Shown: positions 29,833 to 40,176 of the stretch, piece after piece
Numbering within the stretch: position 1 is the first letter of the stretch
Layout of the letters: each line of letters starts with the position of its first letter
Assembly: GCA_028571685.1 (NCBI GenBank)
Contig: CM053156.1
Location: 81,471,049-81,535,048 of the forward strand
Source: Heterohyrax brucei
Taxonomy: Eukaryota; Chordata; Mammalia; Hyracoidea; Procaviidae
Length of the DNA stretch: 64,000 nucleotides
Direction of reading: 5' to 3'
Notes under the pieces: model-generated
Seen by the model: the letters and a program-made list of their open reading frames with translations, nothing else
Database searches by the model: none
What the model was told of the DNA's origin: nothing
Position numbers and translations under genes: made by a program

Positions 29833-30321
29833 AAAATTGATTTTTTGCTGAAAATGAGTGTATGGTTAAAGAGATGTCGGGTCAGGTGGAAGATTTTGCT
29901 GAAATGCTGTAGAGCAAGATACAGCTCGCAACAAGTGAAAAGTGAAAGATACAACATGGAGTGGATTGGCATCTCACAAGGTACAAAATTCTAAAAGCAG
30001 TTTGTAAGGGGAAAATTGCATATAGTCAAATTCACCAATAATTCACTTTAAACCACCCATCAAGTGCAGCAGGCTCATTTTGTGCATACAAACTTGAAAG
30101 TAATTTTTATGCAAGTTAAAGTTTAAGGATCATTCAGCCAAATTTGAAGGAACATCTATACACACAGAATCCGGGCATTCAAAGCTTGCCATCTTTAATA
30201 CAAGTTCCTAAAAGTGAAGAGAATCCAGATGAATACCAAAGCATCCCTGCCGCCCTACAGCTATCATTTCATTCTCTTTTAAAGTAAGTTCAGAAAACTT
30301 ATTCCAAACCCAGACTGAACC
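29833..30321. other. No recognised feature
   Basis: AT-rich unrecognised sequence. Confidence 0.45.
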
Positions 30322-30398
30322 AGCTATCATCCAGATGATTCTGACTCATGGTGACCACGTGTGTCAGAGCAGAGCTGTACTCCACGGTGTTTCAGTGA
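30322..30398 (-). mobile_element. AfroSINE tail-half fragment
   Basis: ATCCAGATGATTCTGACTCA, GTGTCAGAGCAGAGCTGTAC, CCACGGTGTTTCAGTG; the head half is absent. Confidence 0.7.
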
Positions 30399-30399
30399 T

Positions 30400-30505
30400 G
30401 AATTTTAACATACTGGGTTTGCATATGGGGATTAACTGAGAAGTGTGGAACAAACAAACTACCCCTGGGCCTGGCACACTGTAGACACTCAGTGAATGTC
30501 TGCAG
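30400..30505 (+). repeat. MIR fragment
   Basis: GGGGATTAACTGAGAAGTGT then CTGGGCCTGGCACACTGTAG and ACACTCAGTGAATGTC follow the MIR 3' order. Confidence 0.65.
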
Positions 30506-30682
30506 GTTGGAACACACACCTTGGCCAACCACATACACAGATGTACACACATTGCCTTTTGAAGAGTTGTAGAGAAGAGCTCGGTGACATATGTCTTGTT
30601 TGTCCAAGTTGGCATTGCCTTTGTAGGTCCCAGTGCCACCTTTCCTCATGGACTTTGAACTCATCTTTAAGGGGCAAAGCTC

Positions 30683-30888
30683 TTGTGTTGTTGTGGTGTG
30701 CCATTGATTCAATTCAGACTCATAGCAACGTTGTAAGACAGAGTGGAATGGCCCCTTAGAGTTTCCCAGGTTGACCTCTTTACGGGAAGAGATTGCCAAG
30801 TTTTGATCTTGTTTAGCCACTGGTAGGTTAAAACCACTGACCTTTCAGATAGCACCTCACACTTAACCACTGCAATATCAGGGCTCCT
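30683..30888 (-). mobile_element. AfroSINE type B
   Basis: TTGTTGTGGTGTGCCATTGA tail resembling the RTE 3' end, GGGAAGAGATTGCCAAGTTT centre, head CACACTTAACCACTGCAATA. Confidence 0.88.
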
Positions 30889-32750
30889 TAAAGGTCCTGT
30901 AGTCTGTGCTTTATGTGGACTAGCGTACAACACATCTCCACGATAATGACGCAACTCCACACTCATGACAAGCTTCCAATATGGATAGATAGTATGTCTT
31001 GAGGGGATGCAATAAATACATCTTGTAAGTATATGAAAGAGTCAAGTCAGGGAAGTAGGTAACCTGACTCAGACAAGGAGGCTGTTGGGAGGTACCTGGT
31101 GTGTGATGGAATCACTGTCAAAACTTTGACAAATCCCGGAAGACATGTTTACAGTTGTGGGGATGACCATCTTGTACTAATTACTAACTGGCAGCACTTG
31201 GGCTAAGTCTGACTGTGCGTCATATACACCCAAATCCTGGAGAGACTGACTCTTCCCTTTGCCTCTGGTCCTATAAAAAGCTAGGGTTCGAAAACACCCA
31301 CGTCCTGGGAGCCAGGCAGGTGACATAAATGAGTAACCAAGTAGAAGACAACAAAGAGTGCAATGGTTTCCAAGGAACTGGCAAGGTGCACGCGCTATCT
31401 CATTAAAGGAATTCAAATTTGGATGTTTTTTCCAAGCACCACACAGAGGAAACATAACAAGCCTGCAGCTGGATTCAGCCAACGAGCGCTTTGTTCCAAG
31501 TTCTTAAGGACTTGCAGGTGGCAAAGCCTGTTTCTCATGTCCCCCAAATTCTAGGCTTTACTAAAAAGAAAACATTGCTACCCTGTATGGAAGTCAGAGC
31601 AAATTTTCCTTTGGCCTGACTGTATTATTTCTTTAGAGATTTTGGATCACACAATGTTCATTCCAGAACTTGTAGCTACAAACCTCCCAGCAGGGTTAGG
31701 AAGAGATAAGATTTTATTTCCTTTTTTTTTTCCTTCCCCCTTGAAGGACTGTCTCTCAGTAAGCCTCACTACTGTTATCCCATCTGGTTGTAAGTGAAAT
31801 ACAGATTTGGAATATCATTTCTATCTGCGCATATTTAAAATGTAATGTCCAAATATTATGCTGTTTGAAAAGAGACACCTGTCCAAAAAATTCCCAGGAA
31901 GGTTTCAGAAAGTGCACTTAAGCTCAGATTTAGACACAAGTAAAGCTCATTTTTCATTTAGTGGAAACCTTCCGACTAGTCAGGATTTGGAATACATGCT
32001 GAACATTTTGTGAATACAGCGAGACCTCATTTATCTGACATGGACCGTTCCTCGTAAGTGCCTTTTCCAAGTAACTGAAGCATATCCCTTTGCACATCAA
32101 ATCACATATTTATTTTAACCATTTTGCACAGGAATATTTCTGAGACCGCATTACACACTTCCCTACCTCCTTAAATAGAATCTGAGAAACATAATTTAAT
32201 CTCTGCTTCCTGACTCAGGGTCATCTGCAGGAATATGAAGTGTCAGGCTGCAGTGAGTTAAATAAGGGGACATCTCAGGGTCTCCATAGTATCGAGGAGG
32301 CCGTTTGGCTTCACTTTGCTGTGAACTAGGGTTTGGTCATCTCGAGTTTTGAGATTGTGCTTACCAGCGCCTTGTCTTTTCCTATACGTTTTCATTGCAT
32401 CTGAAAGCCTTTTTCTTTCCCTGTCTCCTAAAAATCTGTCACCTCTATAAAAGAGGAGAGTCGTGTAAAAAGTGTTCCTGATGTGGGTGACTGCATGACT
32501 TTCCTGCATGGAATTCTTTCTGTTACTCTGGAAATCTGAACAAGCCCCTTGACGCTGCTCGGCCCCTGTTCCAACCTCTAAGAATTGGATGTGACGTGCT
32601 CTCAAGTCTACTAAACCTATTCCAAACTGCATAATGCTGTATAGGAGCCCTGCAACAGCGAAACACACAGCTGTTAACTACAGGGGTTGGCCGTCGGAAC
32701 CCGTCCAGGGTCTCTGCAGAGAAAGATCTAGAGAGCTGCTTCCGTAAAGA
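30889..32750. other. No recognised gene; longest unannotated block
   Basis: About 1.9 kb. The only repeat hint is a Tigger-like piece at 32015-32105. Frames at 31177-31482 and 32258-32668 (101 and 136 codons, minus) have no motif and no reliable splice context. Confidence 0.4.
32015..32105 (+). mobile_element. Possible Tigger-like fragment
   Basis: GAGACCTCATTTATCTGACAT and GGACCGTTCCTCGTAAGTG then AGTAACTGAAGC are reminiscent of Tigger ends. Weak. Confidence 0.35.
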
Positions 32751-32752
32751 TC

Positions 32753-32836
32753 ACTGCTGTCTGCCATCGAGTTGGTTCGGATTCACAACAACCCTATAGG
32801 TCAGAATAGAACTGCTGTAGGGTTTCCTTAGCAGCA
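32753..32836 (-). mobile_element. AfroSINE tail-half fragment
   Basis: TGTCTGCCATCGAGTTGGTT, CCTATAGGTCAGAATAGAAC, GGGTTTCCTTAGCAG. It stops where a T-rich junction begins. Confidence 0.78.
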
Positions 32837-32924
32837 GTCTTTTGTTTTTAAATTTTGTATTGTGAATTATGATGCCACATAACACACAGAACATTCGCTG
32901 CTATTCTATCCTAGCTGTCTCATC

Positions 32925-33050
32925 CCCATCCCCATCCTCACCTCTACCTCCAACACCTACCCTCCCACTTCCATACCCCTACTCTCCACCCCCCTCACCC
33001 CCTTACCCCCCACCACCACCCACACCAACCCCCCCACCCCCACATGACAG
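32925..33050. repeat. Pyrimidine/C-rich low-complexity tract
   Basis: Repeating CCATCCC, CTACCTCC and CCCACC units end in C-runs of five to seven. The 73-codon proline-rich frame through it is a by-product of composition. Confidence 0.9.
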
Positions 33051-33203
33051 CAGCTTCCCCTTTTGTTTCCAACCTCCCACAACCTTCTGACGAAGGCCCG
33101 GCCCTCCTCACCTAATCAGCTGAGCTCCAGCGAGGAGTCTCTCAGACAACCGCCTGTAGCTGTTTAAGAGTTTGTTCATCTTCAGTACCGCTCTGTGCTT
33201 TGT

Positions 33204-33362
33204 ATAGTCCGGGTCGGTCTTTGTCTAGGGAGCTGGACCCAGTGCAGCAGGCTTTACGGGAACAGATCGCTAGGTGTTTTTCTCCAAAGAACCTGTCGGT
33301 GGGTTAGAATTGATGACCTGTCAGTTAGCAGCCATGTGCTTAACCACTGTACTATCAAATCT
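33204..33362 (-). mobile_element. AfroSINE type B, degraded tail
   Basis: TTACGGGAACAGATCGCTAG, TGGGTTAGAATTGATGACC, head GTGCTTAACCACTGTACTAT. Confidence 0.8.
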
Positions 33363-33390
33363 CTTTCTCTAAAGATTACAAAAACAAAAA

Positions 33391-33568
33391 AAAAGCAAAC
33401 TGCTGTCAGATCGATTCTGACTCATAACAACTCTACAGGACAGAGTAGAATTCTCCCATGGGGTTTCTGAGGTTGTTCTCTTTTCAGAAGCAGACTGCCA
33501 CATCTTTCTCCTGTGGAGTCACTGCTAAGTTCCAACTGCCAATCTTTCAGTTAGCAGCCCAAGCCGCC
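33391..33568 (-). mobile_element. AfroSINE type B
   Basis: A-rich start then CAAACTGCTGTCAGATCGAT, AAGCAGACTGCCACATCTTT, AATCTTTCAGTTAGCAGCCC. The last head bases are altered. Confidence 0.87.
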
Positions 33569-33584
33569 AGGCCTGCTTCCACCT

Positions 33585-33664
33585 AGAAAACCCAACAGGT
33601 CACTCCTGCTGTCATGTAGGGTTGCTATGAATTGAAGATTAACTGAATGGCACCTAACAACACA
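33585..33664 (+). mobile_element. AfroSINE tail fragment
   Basis: GTAGGGTTGCTATGAATTGA then AGATTAACTGAATGGCACC and CAACACA. 5'-truncated and opposite in orientation to its neighbours. Confidence 0.75.
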
Positions 33665-33837
33665 CTGCTTTTGGCTCTGTTATGAAATAGATAAACTATC
33701 AGAAACTGTGCACAGACTAGATATGGAGAACATAGGTTTTGAGGCAGGACGTCCGCATCCCTGCTAGAAGCTCAATGAATTGGCTGTTACCCTGTTGCTG
33801 TTTCAGTTCTCTTTCTATTGAGGCTGTCAGATTGTGT

Positions 33838-34330
33838 TAGTTACCTACTGCTGTGCTAACAGTCCAAATTTAGCAGCTGAAAACAACAGTGGTTTATTCT
33901 TTCTCCTGCTTCTAGGGTCAGGAATTCAAACAGGGTTCTGCTGGGCAGCTGTGCTCCCCCATCTAACTTAAATTTGGAGTTGCTCACTCAGTTACATCAG
34001 ATGCAACTAGGCTACACTGGGAGGTTGCAGAAGGCTTTGCCAGGGTGCCTGGCACCTCTGTCATCCTCCATCCATTTTTTTCTCTTTCCATGGCATCTCA
34101 TCTTCCCATAATCAAATCCTGGCTTCTTGGCACCTGTAGTGGCTGGATTCCCCAAAAGAAATCCAAAGCTGCCTTGTAGTTTAAAGGGCAAGTCCAGAAT
34201 TGGCATGACATCCACATGCTATTGGCCAAGACAAGTCATAAGGCCAGCCTGGATTTGAGGAAAGAAGCAAAGGTCACCTCTTGATAGTTAGTCAAGTGAA
34301 AGCAGAGCAAGGGAAGGACTTAGTGGCCGC
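33838..34330 (-). mobile_element. MaLR/MLT1-like solo LTR
   Basis: GTTAGTTACCTACTGCTGTG, AATTTAGCAGCTGAAAACAA at one side; TGCTATTGGCCAAGACAAGT further on. Same general class as 29269-29832. Confidence 0.55.
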
Positions 34331-34450
34331 CATCTCTAGAGATTCTGCTAGGCACCAGAGCATAACTTCAAGTTACATTGCAGAAGTCTAGAAATTCCCT
34401 TTAAAGTCAAAGTATGCATGAGTTTAAGTGTGCCCATAGGTTTAGTAAAT

Positions 34451-35010
34451 GCAAGGTCTGATAACTAAGTCTGCAAACTTAATTGTTCTAAGTGCTACAT
34501 ACCCCATTGCTAAGTATCACTACAGTCACCTTCGGAGTACTCTCCTTGGGAAGCCATGCACTGATACTAGCACCTAGTTCACACTTCAGAGCAATTTTGG
34601 AACTCTTTCTGGAACGGCTGTTGCACACGGTGGCACGGTGCCAAGTTTGTGGACTTGTCTAGTTGTCTGTGAAGGAGTTTTCAGAGAGTAAACAATAACT
34701 GCATTGCAACACCCTCCCTGCTCGCCTGATCTGCCCCCAATGACCTTTTTCTTTAATCAAAGATAAAGAAAACATTCAAAGGAAGACATTTTGATGACAT
34801 TGAAGATAGCAAGGGTAATCTGATGACAGTTCTGATGGCCATTCCAGAAAAGGAGTTCCAAAATTGCTTTGAAGGGTAGACTAGGTTTTGGGGTCAGTGC
34901 ATAGCTTCTCAAGGGGAGTACTTCAAAGGTGACCATAGTGATATTCAGCAATGAGGTAGGTAGCACTTTTTCCAGGATGAGTTTGTGAACTTAGTTGTCA
35001 GTCCTTGTAG
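34451..35010 (+). mobile_element. Fold-back mariner element, copy 4
   Basis: Ends GCAAGGTCTGATAACTAAG and AACTTAGTTGTCAGTCCTTG are inverted. Left arm (CTTGGGAAGCCATGCACTG), junction (GTGCCAAGTTTGTGGACTTG), transposase remnant and right arm (GACCATAGTGATATTCAGC) occur in the same order as at 8201. Confidence 0.87.
34670..34950 (+). pseudogene. Mariner transposase C-terminal remnant
   Basis: Frame-broken plus-strand remnant: CCTGATCTGCCCCCAATGAC corresponds to the DLAPND block, GACATTTTGATGACATTGAA to the GRHFDD block, GTACTTCAAAGGTGACC to the terminal EYFxGD. No continuous frame remains. Confidence 0.72.
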
Positions 35011-35335
35011 TACATTTCTAGCAGGAGGGGAACAAAAAACAAATCCACGCTTTTTGTAGGGTGCTTTTCTTGAACTGGATTCCAAGTATACACGTTCCTC
35101 TTAGAAATATGTACCAAGTTCCCAAGTTTCCATTCAACACAGAGTGAATCAAAGGGAAATTACTGAAAGCAAACCTTCCCTCTTTCTGAATGTGTTGTAG
35201 AGCTGTGCTCACTTTGATCCTTGTCAAAACTCCAGAAACCAAATTTCCCAGTTGCAAAATTCTGTTTGCTCTCTCATTAAGAGAAATAGGTTCCTTTCTC
35301 CTCTGTGTTTTTGTGGATTTCCTTTTTGTTTGCCT
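35011..35335. other. No recognised feature
   Basis: Unrecognised sequence right of the mariner. Confidence 0.45.
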
Positions 35336-35466
35336 TGATGCTCACTCATTCTTTGATTTATGTGGATTTACTTGGCATAGCCTGTGTGCCAGGTGCTAGA
35401 AACACAGCGAAAAATGAGAGACAGACATCGTCCCACTCTAATGGTGCTAATGTTCAAGGATGGAAA
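35336..35466 (-). repeat. L2 fragment
   Basis: CCTGTGTGCCAGGTGCTAGA, AAACACAGCGAAAAATGAG and TCTAATGGTGCTAATGTTCA are the reversed L2 3' region. Confidence 0.62.
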
Positions 35467-35486
35467 ATGGGTGAAGAAATAATTCA

Positions 35487-35592
35487 TCAACAACTCAGGA
35501 AAGGAGACTGAGATGGATTGCACAACTCCACGAATGTCATCATGCTTTGAGGTGTACTTTCTTAACAACAACAAAATCAATAAAACGTGGGG
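35487..35592 (+). mobile_element. S-family 3' terminus
   Basis: CAACTCAGGAAAGGAGACTG, GGATTGCACAACTCCACGAA and TTAACAACAACAAAATCAAT correspond to the last ~110 bp of the element at 3585. 5'-truncated. Confidence 0.65.
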
Positions 35593-35672
35593 GAAAAATG
35601 AAATAACTCATCAATTATGGTGGTAACAAAGGCTACAAAGGAAAAATATAAAGGGTGAATGTATATATACAT

Positions 35673-35842
35673 GGTGGAAACCATGGTAGCATAGCTGTTA
35701 AATGCTACATCTGATAACCAGAAGGTCAACAGTTCAAATCCACCAGGCACTCTTTGGAAAGTCTATGGGGCACTTCTACTCTGTCTCATAGGGTTGCTAT
35801 AAGTCAGAATCAACTCAACAGCAATGAAGTTTGTTTTTGTTT
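35673..35842 (+). mobile_element. AfroSINE type A
   Basis: GGAAACCATGGTAGCATAGC head, CAACAGTTCAAATCCACCAG, tail GAATCAACTCAACAGCAATG, T-rich end. Confidence 0.92.
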
Positions 35843-35856
35843 TTCAGTACAGTGCA

Positions 35857-36025
35857 GATGGTGCTCTGGCGGTGAAGTGGTTAAGAGTTCAGACTGTTAA
35901 CCAAAAGATCAGCAGTTCGAATCTATCAGCCATTCCTGAGAAACCCTCTGGGAGAAGTCCTTCTCTGTCCTATAGGGTCACTATGAGTCGGAGTAGACTC
36001 AGTGACCACATGTTTGGTTTGGTTG
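35857..36025 (+). mobile_element. AfroSINE type A variant
   Basis: GGTGCTCTGGCGGTGAAGTG head, ATCAGCAGTTCGAATCTATC, CTCTGTCCTATAGGGTCACT, tail GAGTAGACTCAGTGACC. Confidence 0.9.
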
Positions 36026-36761
36026 ACTGTTTCAGTATGATGGAGAAGGTAGGTTCATTCTTCTAGGGCTTTTGGGGTAGAAAGAAAGAACAGGAAAATT
36101 TTATAGAGGAAGCACCTAGACAGCCTAGTCTTTAAAAGGGTTGTTTGTAGTGAACAGATTCTGGGTGGCCTTTTTTTTTTAAAGAAAAATCCCTAATATT
36201 TGAGACAATTAAAAGAAAAAGTCCCTAATAGATAGAAGCTTAATCAATTAAGAGTCTTCATCTCTCAAATAAACCATAGACATATAAGTAGAGCCAACAT
36301 GGTAGGTGCCTTCTATGTCATCGCTCTACCACTTTCAACACAAGGCTTCTGTTTTGTGGCTAAAATGGCTGTCCATCTCCCACCATTGGACCTGTCTCTA
36401 ATCTGCAGAAAGGAGAAAAGGAGATAACCGTGCAGCCACTTCTACTCCTACTCCATTGGCCAGACCTAGTCACGTGGGCATACCTAGCTTCAAGGAAGAC
36501 TGGGTACTATAGTCTTTGACAGGGTGGTTGTGGACCTATCTGAAACTTAAGAGGTTGTGTGACTAAAGATGGAATGGATGGAGAATATGAGAAGGTGGCT
36601 TGTGGGCAAGGTCAGGATGGGCATCCAAATGCAGGGGGAACTTACGAAATCTCCCATGAAGTGGCACCATCCCCATCATGCAGAAGACAGCAGTAGACAC
36701 AGAAGAGGTCACCGGAAATCAAGAGGCATACCAAGGCCAGTGGTTGGAGCAGTTCCATCCT
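36026..36761. other. Unrecognised, possibly ancient repeat
   Basis: CTACTCCATTGGCCAGACCT and ACTGGGTACTATAGTCTTTG resemble parts of old LTR-type repeats, but I cannot name one. No gene seen. Confidence 0.35.
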
Positions 36762-36918
36762 CAAAAACAAAAACTCACCACCATCGAGTTGATTACAACT
36801 CTTAGCAATCCTATAAGCAGAGCAGAACTGCCTTGTAGCGTTTCCCAGGAGAGCCTGACAGATTTGGACTGCCAACCTTTTGGTTAGCAACTGTAGCACT
36901 GAATGACTACAGCACCAC
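36762..36918 (-). mobile_element. AfroSINE type A
   Basis: CACCACCATCGAGTTGATTA tail, ATAAGCAGAGCAGAACTGCC, head TGTAGCACTGAATGACTACA. Confidence 0.9.
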
Positions 36919-37284
36919 AGATAACTATGAAGTGCACTATGTGTATGAAAACTCTTCTGCTTTTCATTACCGCGGTGCAATGGCAATTTTAAGTGGTATC
37001 AGTGATCACACTTCTTCATGGCGACAGACTACTTCCATTCTCCCCACATGGGACAGACACCCTCTCACCATACACACCAATCCACATACATGCCACTACC
37101 CAAACCCTTACACACACACCTTCAAACCCATACACTTCTCTTTTCAGACTAGTCCCACCGGACACCTTTGCCATCACTTAACAAACCCTGTCCTTGCGCC
37201 CAGTGTGTCCTGACATTTAAGATCAGATCTTTGTTCAGATTCTGGTGTCATCACTTACAGAACAAACAAGTGAGCATACAGACT
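36919..37284. other. No recognised feature
   Basis: Unrecognised, with a CA/CCCA-rich low-complexity part around 37068-37135. Confidence 0.45.
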
Positions 37285-37432
37285 CCTAAATCCATTCTGA
37301 CTCAGTTAAGCCATGCACGTCATAGTAGAACTGTGCTCCATAGGGTTTTTGATGGCTAAGTTTTTGGAAACAGACCACCAGACCTTTCTTCTGAGGCCAT
37401 CTAGGTGGACTCTACCCACCAACTTTTAGGAT
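37285..37432 (-). mobile_element. AfroSINE type C
   Basis: GCTCCATAGGGTTTTTGATG, AGACCACCAGACCTTTCTTC and CTAGGTGGACTCTACCCACC define the type C centre. The tRNA-like head is absent. Confidence 0.78.
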
Positions 37433-37600
37433 CCTAACACACTGCCTGTCCCATAATGACTGCTCAGTAAGCATTGGTTGGACACGTGAGTTTACTGAGT
37501 TTTACTATAAGCCAGATGTTGCGTTACATGCTTTGTAGGCATTAATTTCATCAGTGCTGAGAGTTACTCAACAAAGTAGGTCCTACTATTAGCCAAGTGC
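37433..37600 (+). repeat. L2-end plus MIR-like composite, copy 1
   Basis: CTAACACACTGCCTGTCCCA and CTCAGTAAGCATTGG look like an L2 end. They run into GAGTTTTACTATAAGCCAG and CATGCTTTGTAGGCATTAAT, which look like MIR. The same junction occurs at 39400-39600. Confidence 0.55.
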
Positions 37601-37633
37601 TGTGTCTATTTGTGCCACTCAGGGTCTTTCTCT

Positions 37634-37832
37634 TTAGACTAGTGGTTCCTCAAATCAAGTATGCCTGAGGGTCACATGGAGGACTTGCTAAGCTAGGTCA
37701 GTGAGCGCTCAGTATCCACACTTGAGTTTCTGATGCACTGGGTACCACGTGGCTCCGAGAACTGGAATTTCTAACCTATTCCAGCTGAGGGTGATGCAGA
37801 GGGTCTGGAGAACGCCCTCAGAGAACCACCAT
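37634..37832 (+). mobile_element. MER5-type hAT element
   Basis: TTAGACTAGTGGTTCCTCAA and its inverted end GAGAACCACCATCC are terminal inverted repeats. GAGTTTCTGATGCACTGGG and GAACTGGAATTTCTAACC match the MER5 body. Non-autonomous. Confidence 0.82.
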
Positions 37833-37837
37833 CCGAA

Positions 37838-38001
37838 AGAGGAGCTCTGGTTGCCCAGTGGTTAAGAGCCAAGGCTGCCAGCCAAGAAGTCAACAGGTCA
37901 AATCCACCAGCTGCTCTTTGGAAATCCCATGGGGCAATTCCACTCTGTCCTATAGGGCCACAGTGACTAGAATTGACTCAACAGCCACAGATTTGTTTTT
38001 C
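37838..38001 (+). mobile_element. AfroSINE type A
   Basis: GGAGCTCTGGTTGCCCAGTG head, CAGGTCAAATCCACCAGCTG, tail AGAATTGACTCAACAGCCAC. Confidence 0.9.
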
Positions 38002-38451
38002 CAGGTTTTGCGTTCTACTTTCATTTCAGTGGCTGTGAATGGTCACCCAGGAACCCAACACAATAAGAAATAGTGAGTGCCTTAACAGTTTTCAAAGACA
38101 GAAAATATCCAGTCATAACACATTATATTACCTAGTGGTTTATCATTTGTAATATTCTTTTACAAAATCCAAGCATCATTAACAACGATATCATATTTCA
38201 CAAAAATAATTTGCACCTTCCACATTTGCTCACCCTCCATGCCCTCCCCCTGCAAGGCAGTTCAGTGAGCACATTCTGCTAACATTTTAGAGTAGCACGC
38301 GTAAGAGGATGAGCATGGCATCATCGTGCAGGTGCCTCAAGGTGGGAGGCTGGCACACAAGTACCAAGGAGGGTGTTAGTCAAGTAAAAGTACAGCAACA
38401 GTTAACAATTTTACTCGGTTTTAAGCTCTAGGAAATACCAGATATACATAG
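38002..38451. other. No recognised feature
   Basis: Unrecognised sequence left of the LTR. Confidence 0.45.
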
Positions 38452-38999
38452 TGTTTTAGTCATCTGCTACTACTTTAACAGAAATACCACAAGTGGATGG
38501 CTTTAGCAAAGAATAGTTTATTCTTACACAGTTTGGTAGGCTACAAGTTCAAATGCAGGGTGTCAGCTCCAGGGGAAGGCTTTCCCTCTTTGTAGGCTCT
38601 GGAGGAAAGTCCTTGGGTTGCATCAGTCTTTGATAGGGGAGAGTCTTGGCCAGGAACTTCAGGTCTGAAGGACACGCTGTATTCACAACGCAGCTTTCTT
38701 GGTAGTGTGAGGTTCCAAACTCTCTGCTTGCTTCCCGTTCTCTTGTAGAATGAAGGTGGTGCAAGCCACACTCCAGGGAATCTCCCTTTACATTGGAGCA
38801 GGGAGGTGACCTTAGGAAGGGATTTACGGTCCCACCATAATCCTCCTTAACATGAATCCATTGTATTAACCACAAGCAGAGATTAGGATTTACAGCATTA
38901 GAAAATCACAAAACGCAGGGCAATCACACAGTACTAGGAATCATAGCCCAGCCAAATTTCTATACGTATTTTTGGGGGGACACAATTCAATCCATGACA
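38452..38999 (-). mobile_element. Solo LTR (TG...CA, ~548 bp)
   Basis: Minus-strand LTR: TGTCATGGATTGAATTGTGT at its 5' end (right side). A GGCTTTAGCAAAGAATAG stretch precedes TAGATGACT-type bases at the 3' end (left side). GGCGTCAGCTCCAGGGG-like sequence (GGGTGTCAGCTCCAGGGG) is a family landmark. No internal retroviral sequence is present. Confidence 0.83.
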
Positions 39000-39004
39000 G
39001 ATAT

Positions 39005-39191
39005 TAAACCAAACTTGTTGCTGTTGAGTTGTTTTCAACTCATAGTAATCTACGTGTTACAGAGGCTTTTCTCAGCTACAGGCTTTATGGAAGCAGGTCT
39101 CCAAGTGTTTTCTCTCGGGTGTCAATGGGTAGGTTCCAATTGCCAATCTGTCAATTAGTGGTCAAGTGCAAACTGCTTGAACCATTCAGGG
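39005..39191 (-). mobile_element. AfroSINE type B, degraded
   Basis: ACTTGTTGCTGTTGAGTTGT tail, TATGGAAGCAGGTCTCCAAG centre, GGTAGGTTCCAATTGCC, TGCAAACTGCTTGAACCATT head. Confidence 0.8.
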
Positions 39192-39206
39192 ATGAGACAA
39201 ACAAAC

Positions 39207-39372
39207 AAAAAACCAAACCCACTGCCATTGAGTCCATTCCAGCTCACAGCAACCCTACAGGAGAGAGCAGAATTGCTCCCATAGAATTTCCAAGGGGCAT
39301 CTGGAGGATTTGAACTGCCAACCCTTTGGTTAGCAGCCATAGCACTGAGCCACTATGCCACTAAGGTTTCCA
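39207..39372 (-). mobile_element. AfroSINE type A
   Basis: CCACTGCCATTGAGTCCATT tail, ACAGGAGAGAGCAGAATTGC, head AGCACTGAGCCACTATGCCA. Confidence 0.92.
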
Positions 39373-39399
39373 ACAAGGGACCATGAGCTATGTGGAGGC

Positions 39400-39600
39400 T
39401 AACACACTGCCTGTTCCACAGTGATTGCTCAGTAAGTATTGGTTAGTTGAACACATGAGTTCATTGAGTTCCTACAACATAGCAGACATTGTACTGGCAC
39501 TTTGTGGGCATTTTTCCATTAATTTTCAAAACTATCAATAAAGTAGGTTCTGCTTTACAGATGCGGCTATCAGCGATCGTAAAGGTGAAGCGTCTTTCCA
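39400..39600 (+). repeat. L2-end plus MIR-like composite, copy 2
   Basis: CTAACACACTGCCTGTTCCA, CTCAGTAAGTATTGGTTAG, then GAGTTCATTGAGTTCCTAC and CAATAAAGTAGGTTCTGC. Parallel to 37433-37600 over about 155 bp. Confidence 0.55.
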
Positions 39601-39745
39601 AGAATCATTTCTCAACAGACACCCATGCCACCAGGTGACCCTCATTCTGCCTGACCCCAAGGCCTGCTCTTGGTCACAATTTTGTGGTGCTGGTGTCCAC
39701 AAGCTATAGTCTGCCACCCAGAGCTGGCTCACCACCTATTTTTAT

Positions 39746-39915
39746 AGGATCCCTGAGCTAATAATGTTTAAGTGCTATGGCTGCTTACCAAGAGGTTAGG
39801 AGTTCAAATCCACCAGGCGCTCCTTGGAAACTCTGTGGGGCAGTTCTACTCTGTCCTATAGGGTTGCTGTGAGTCAGAATTAACTCGACAGCAGTGGGTT
39901 CTGGTTGGTTTTTGA
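39746..39915 (+). mobile_element. AfroSINE type A
   Basis: Head altered (ATCCCTGAGCTAATAATG). The body AGTTCAAATCCACCAGGCGC and CTGTCCTATAGGGTTGCTGT is well kept. Tail TTAACTCGACAGCAGTGGG. Confidence 0.92.
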
Positions 39916-39954
39916 GTTAAGAATGGTTTTTTGTTTTACAGTTTTAAATGATTG

Positions 39955-40176
39955 GAAATGTAAAAAAATATATTCATGACACACGAAGTTTCGAATTCCT
40001 ATGTCTATTAGTAGAACTTTACGGGAACTTGGCTGTGCCCACTCATTTACATACTGTCTACAGCTGCTTTTGCAACAAGGGCAGAGTTGATAAGTTGCAA
40101 CAGTGACCATATGGCCTGTGACACCTCAGGTACCTGTTAATTAGCCCTCTGCAGAAAAAGTTTGCTGACCACTGTT
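39955..40176 (-). mobile_element. hAT-Charlie-type non-autonomous element
   Basis: GTGCCCACTCATTTACATAC, TACAGCTGCTTTTGCAACAA, GCAGAGTTGATAAGTTGC and AGAAAAAGTTTGCTGACCAC form the mammal-wide element whose end reads 'ggggtcggcaaac'. Related to 51171-51395. Confidence 0.75.

Noticed and set aside
32869-33090. Proline/serine-rich open frame
   Set aside because: Direct product of the C-rich low-complexity tract.
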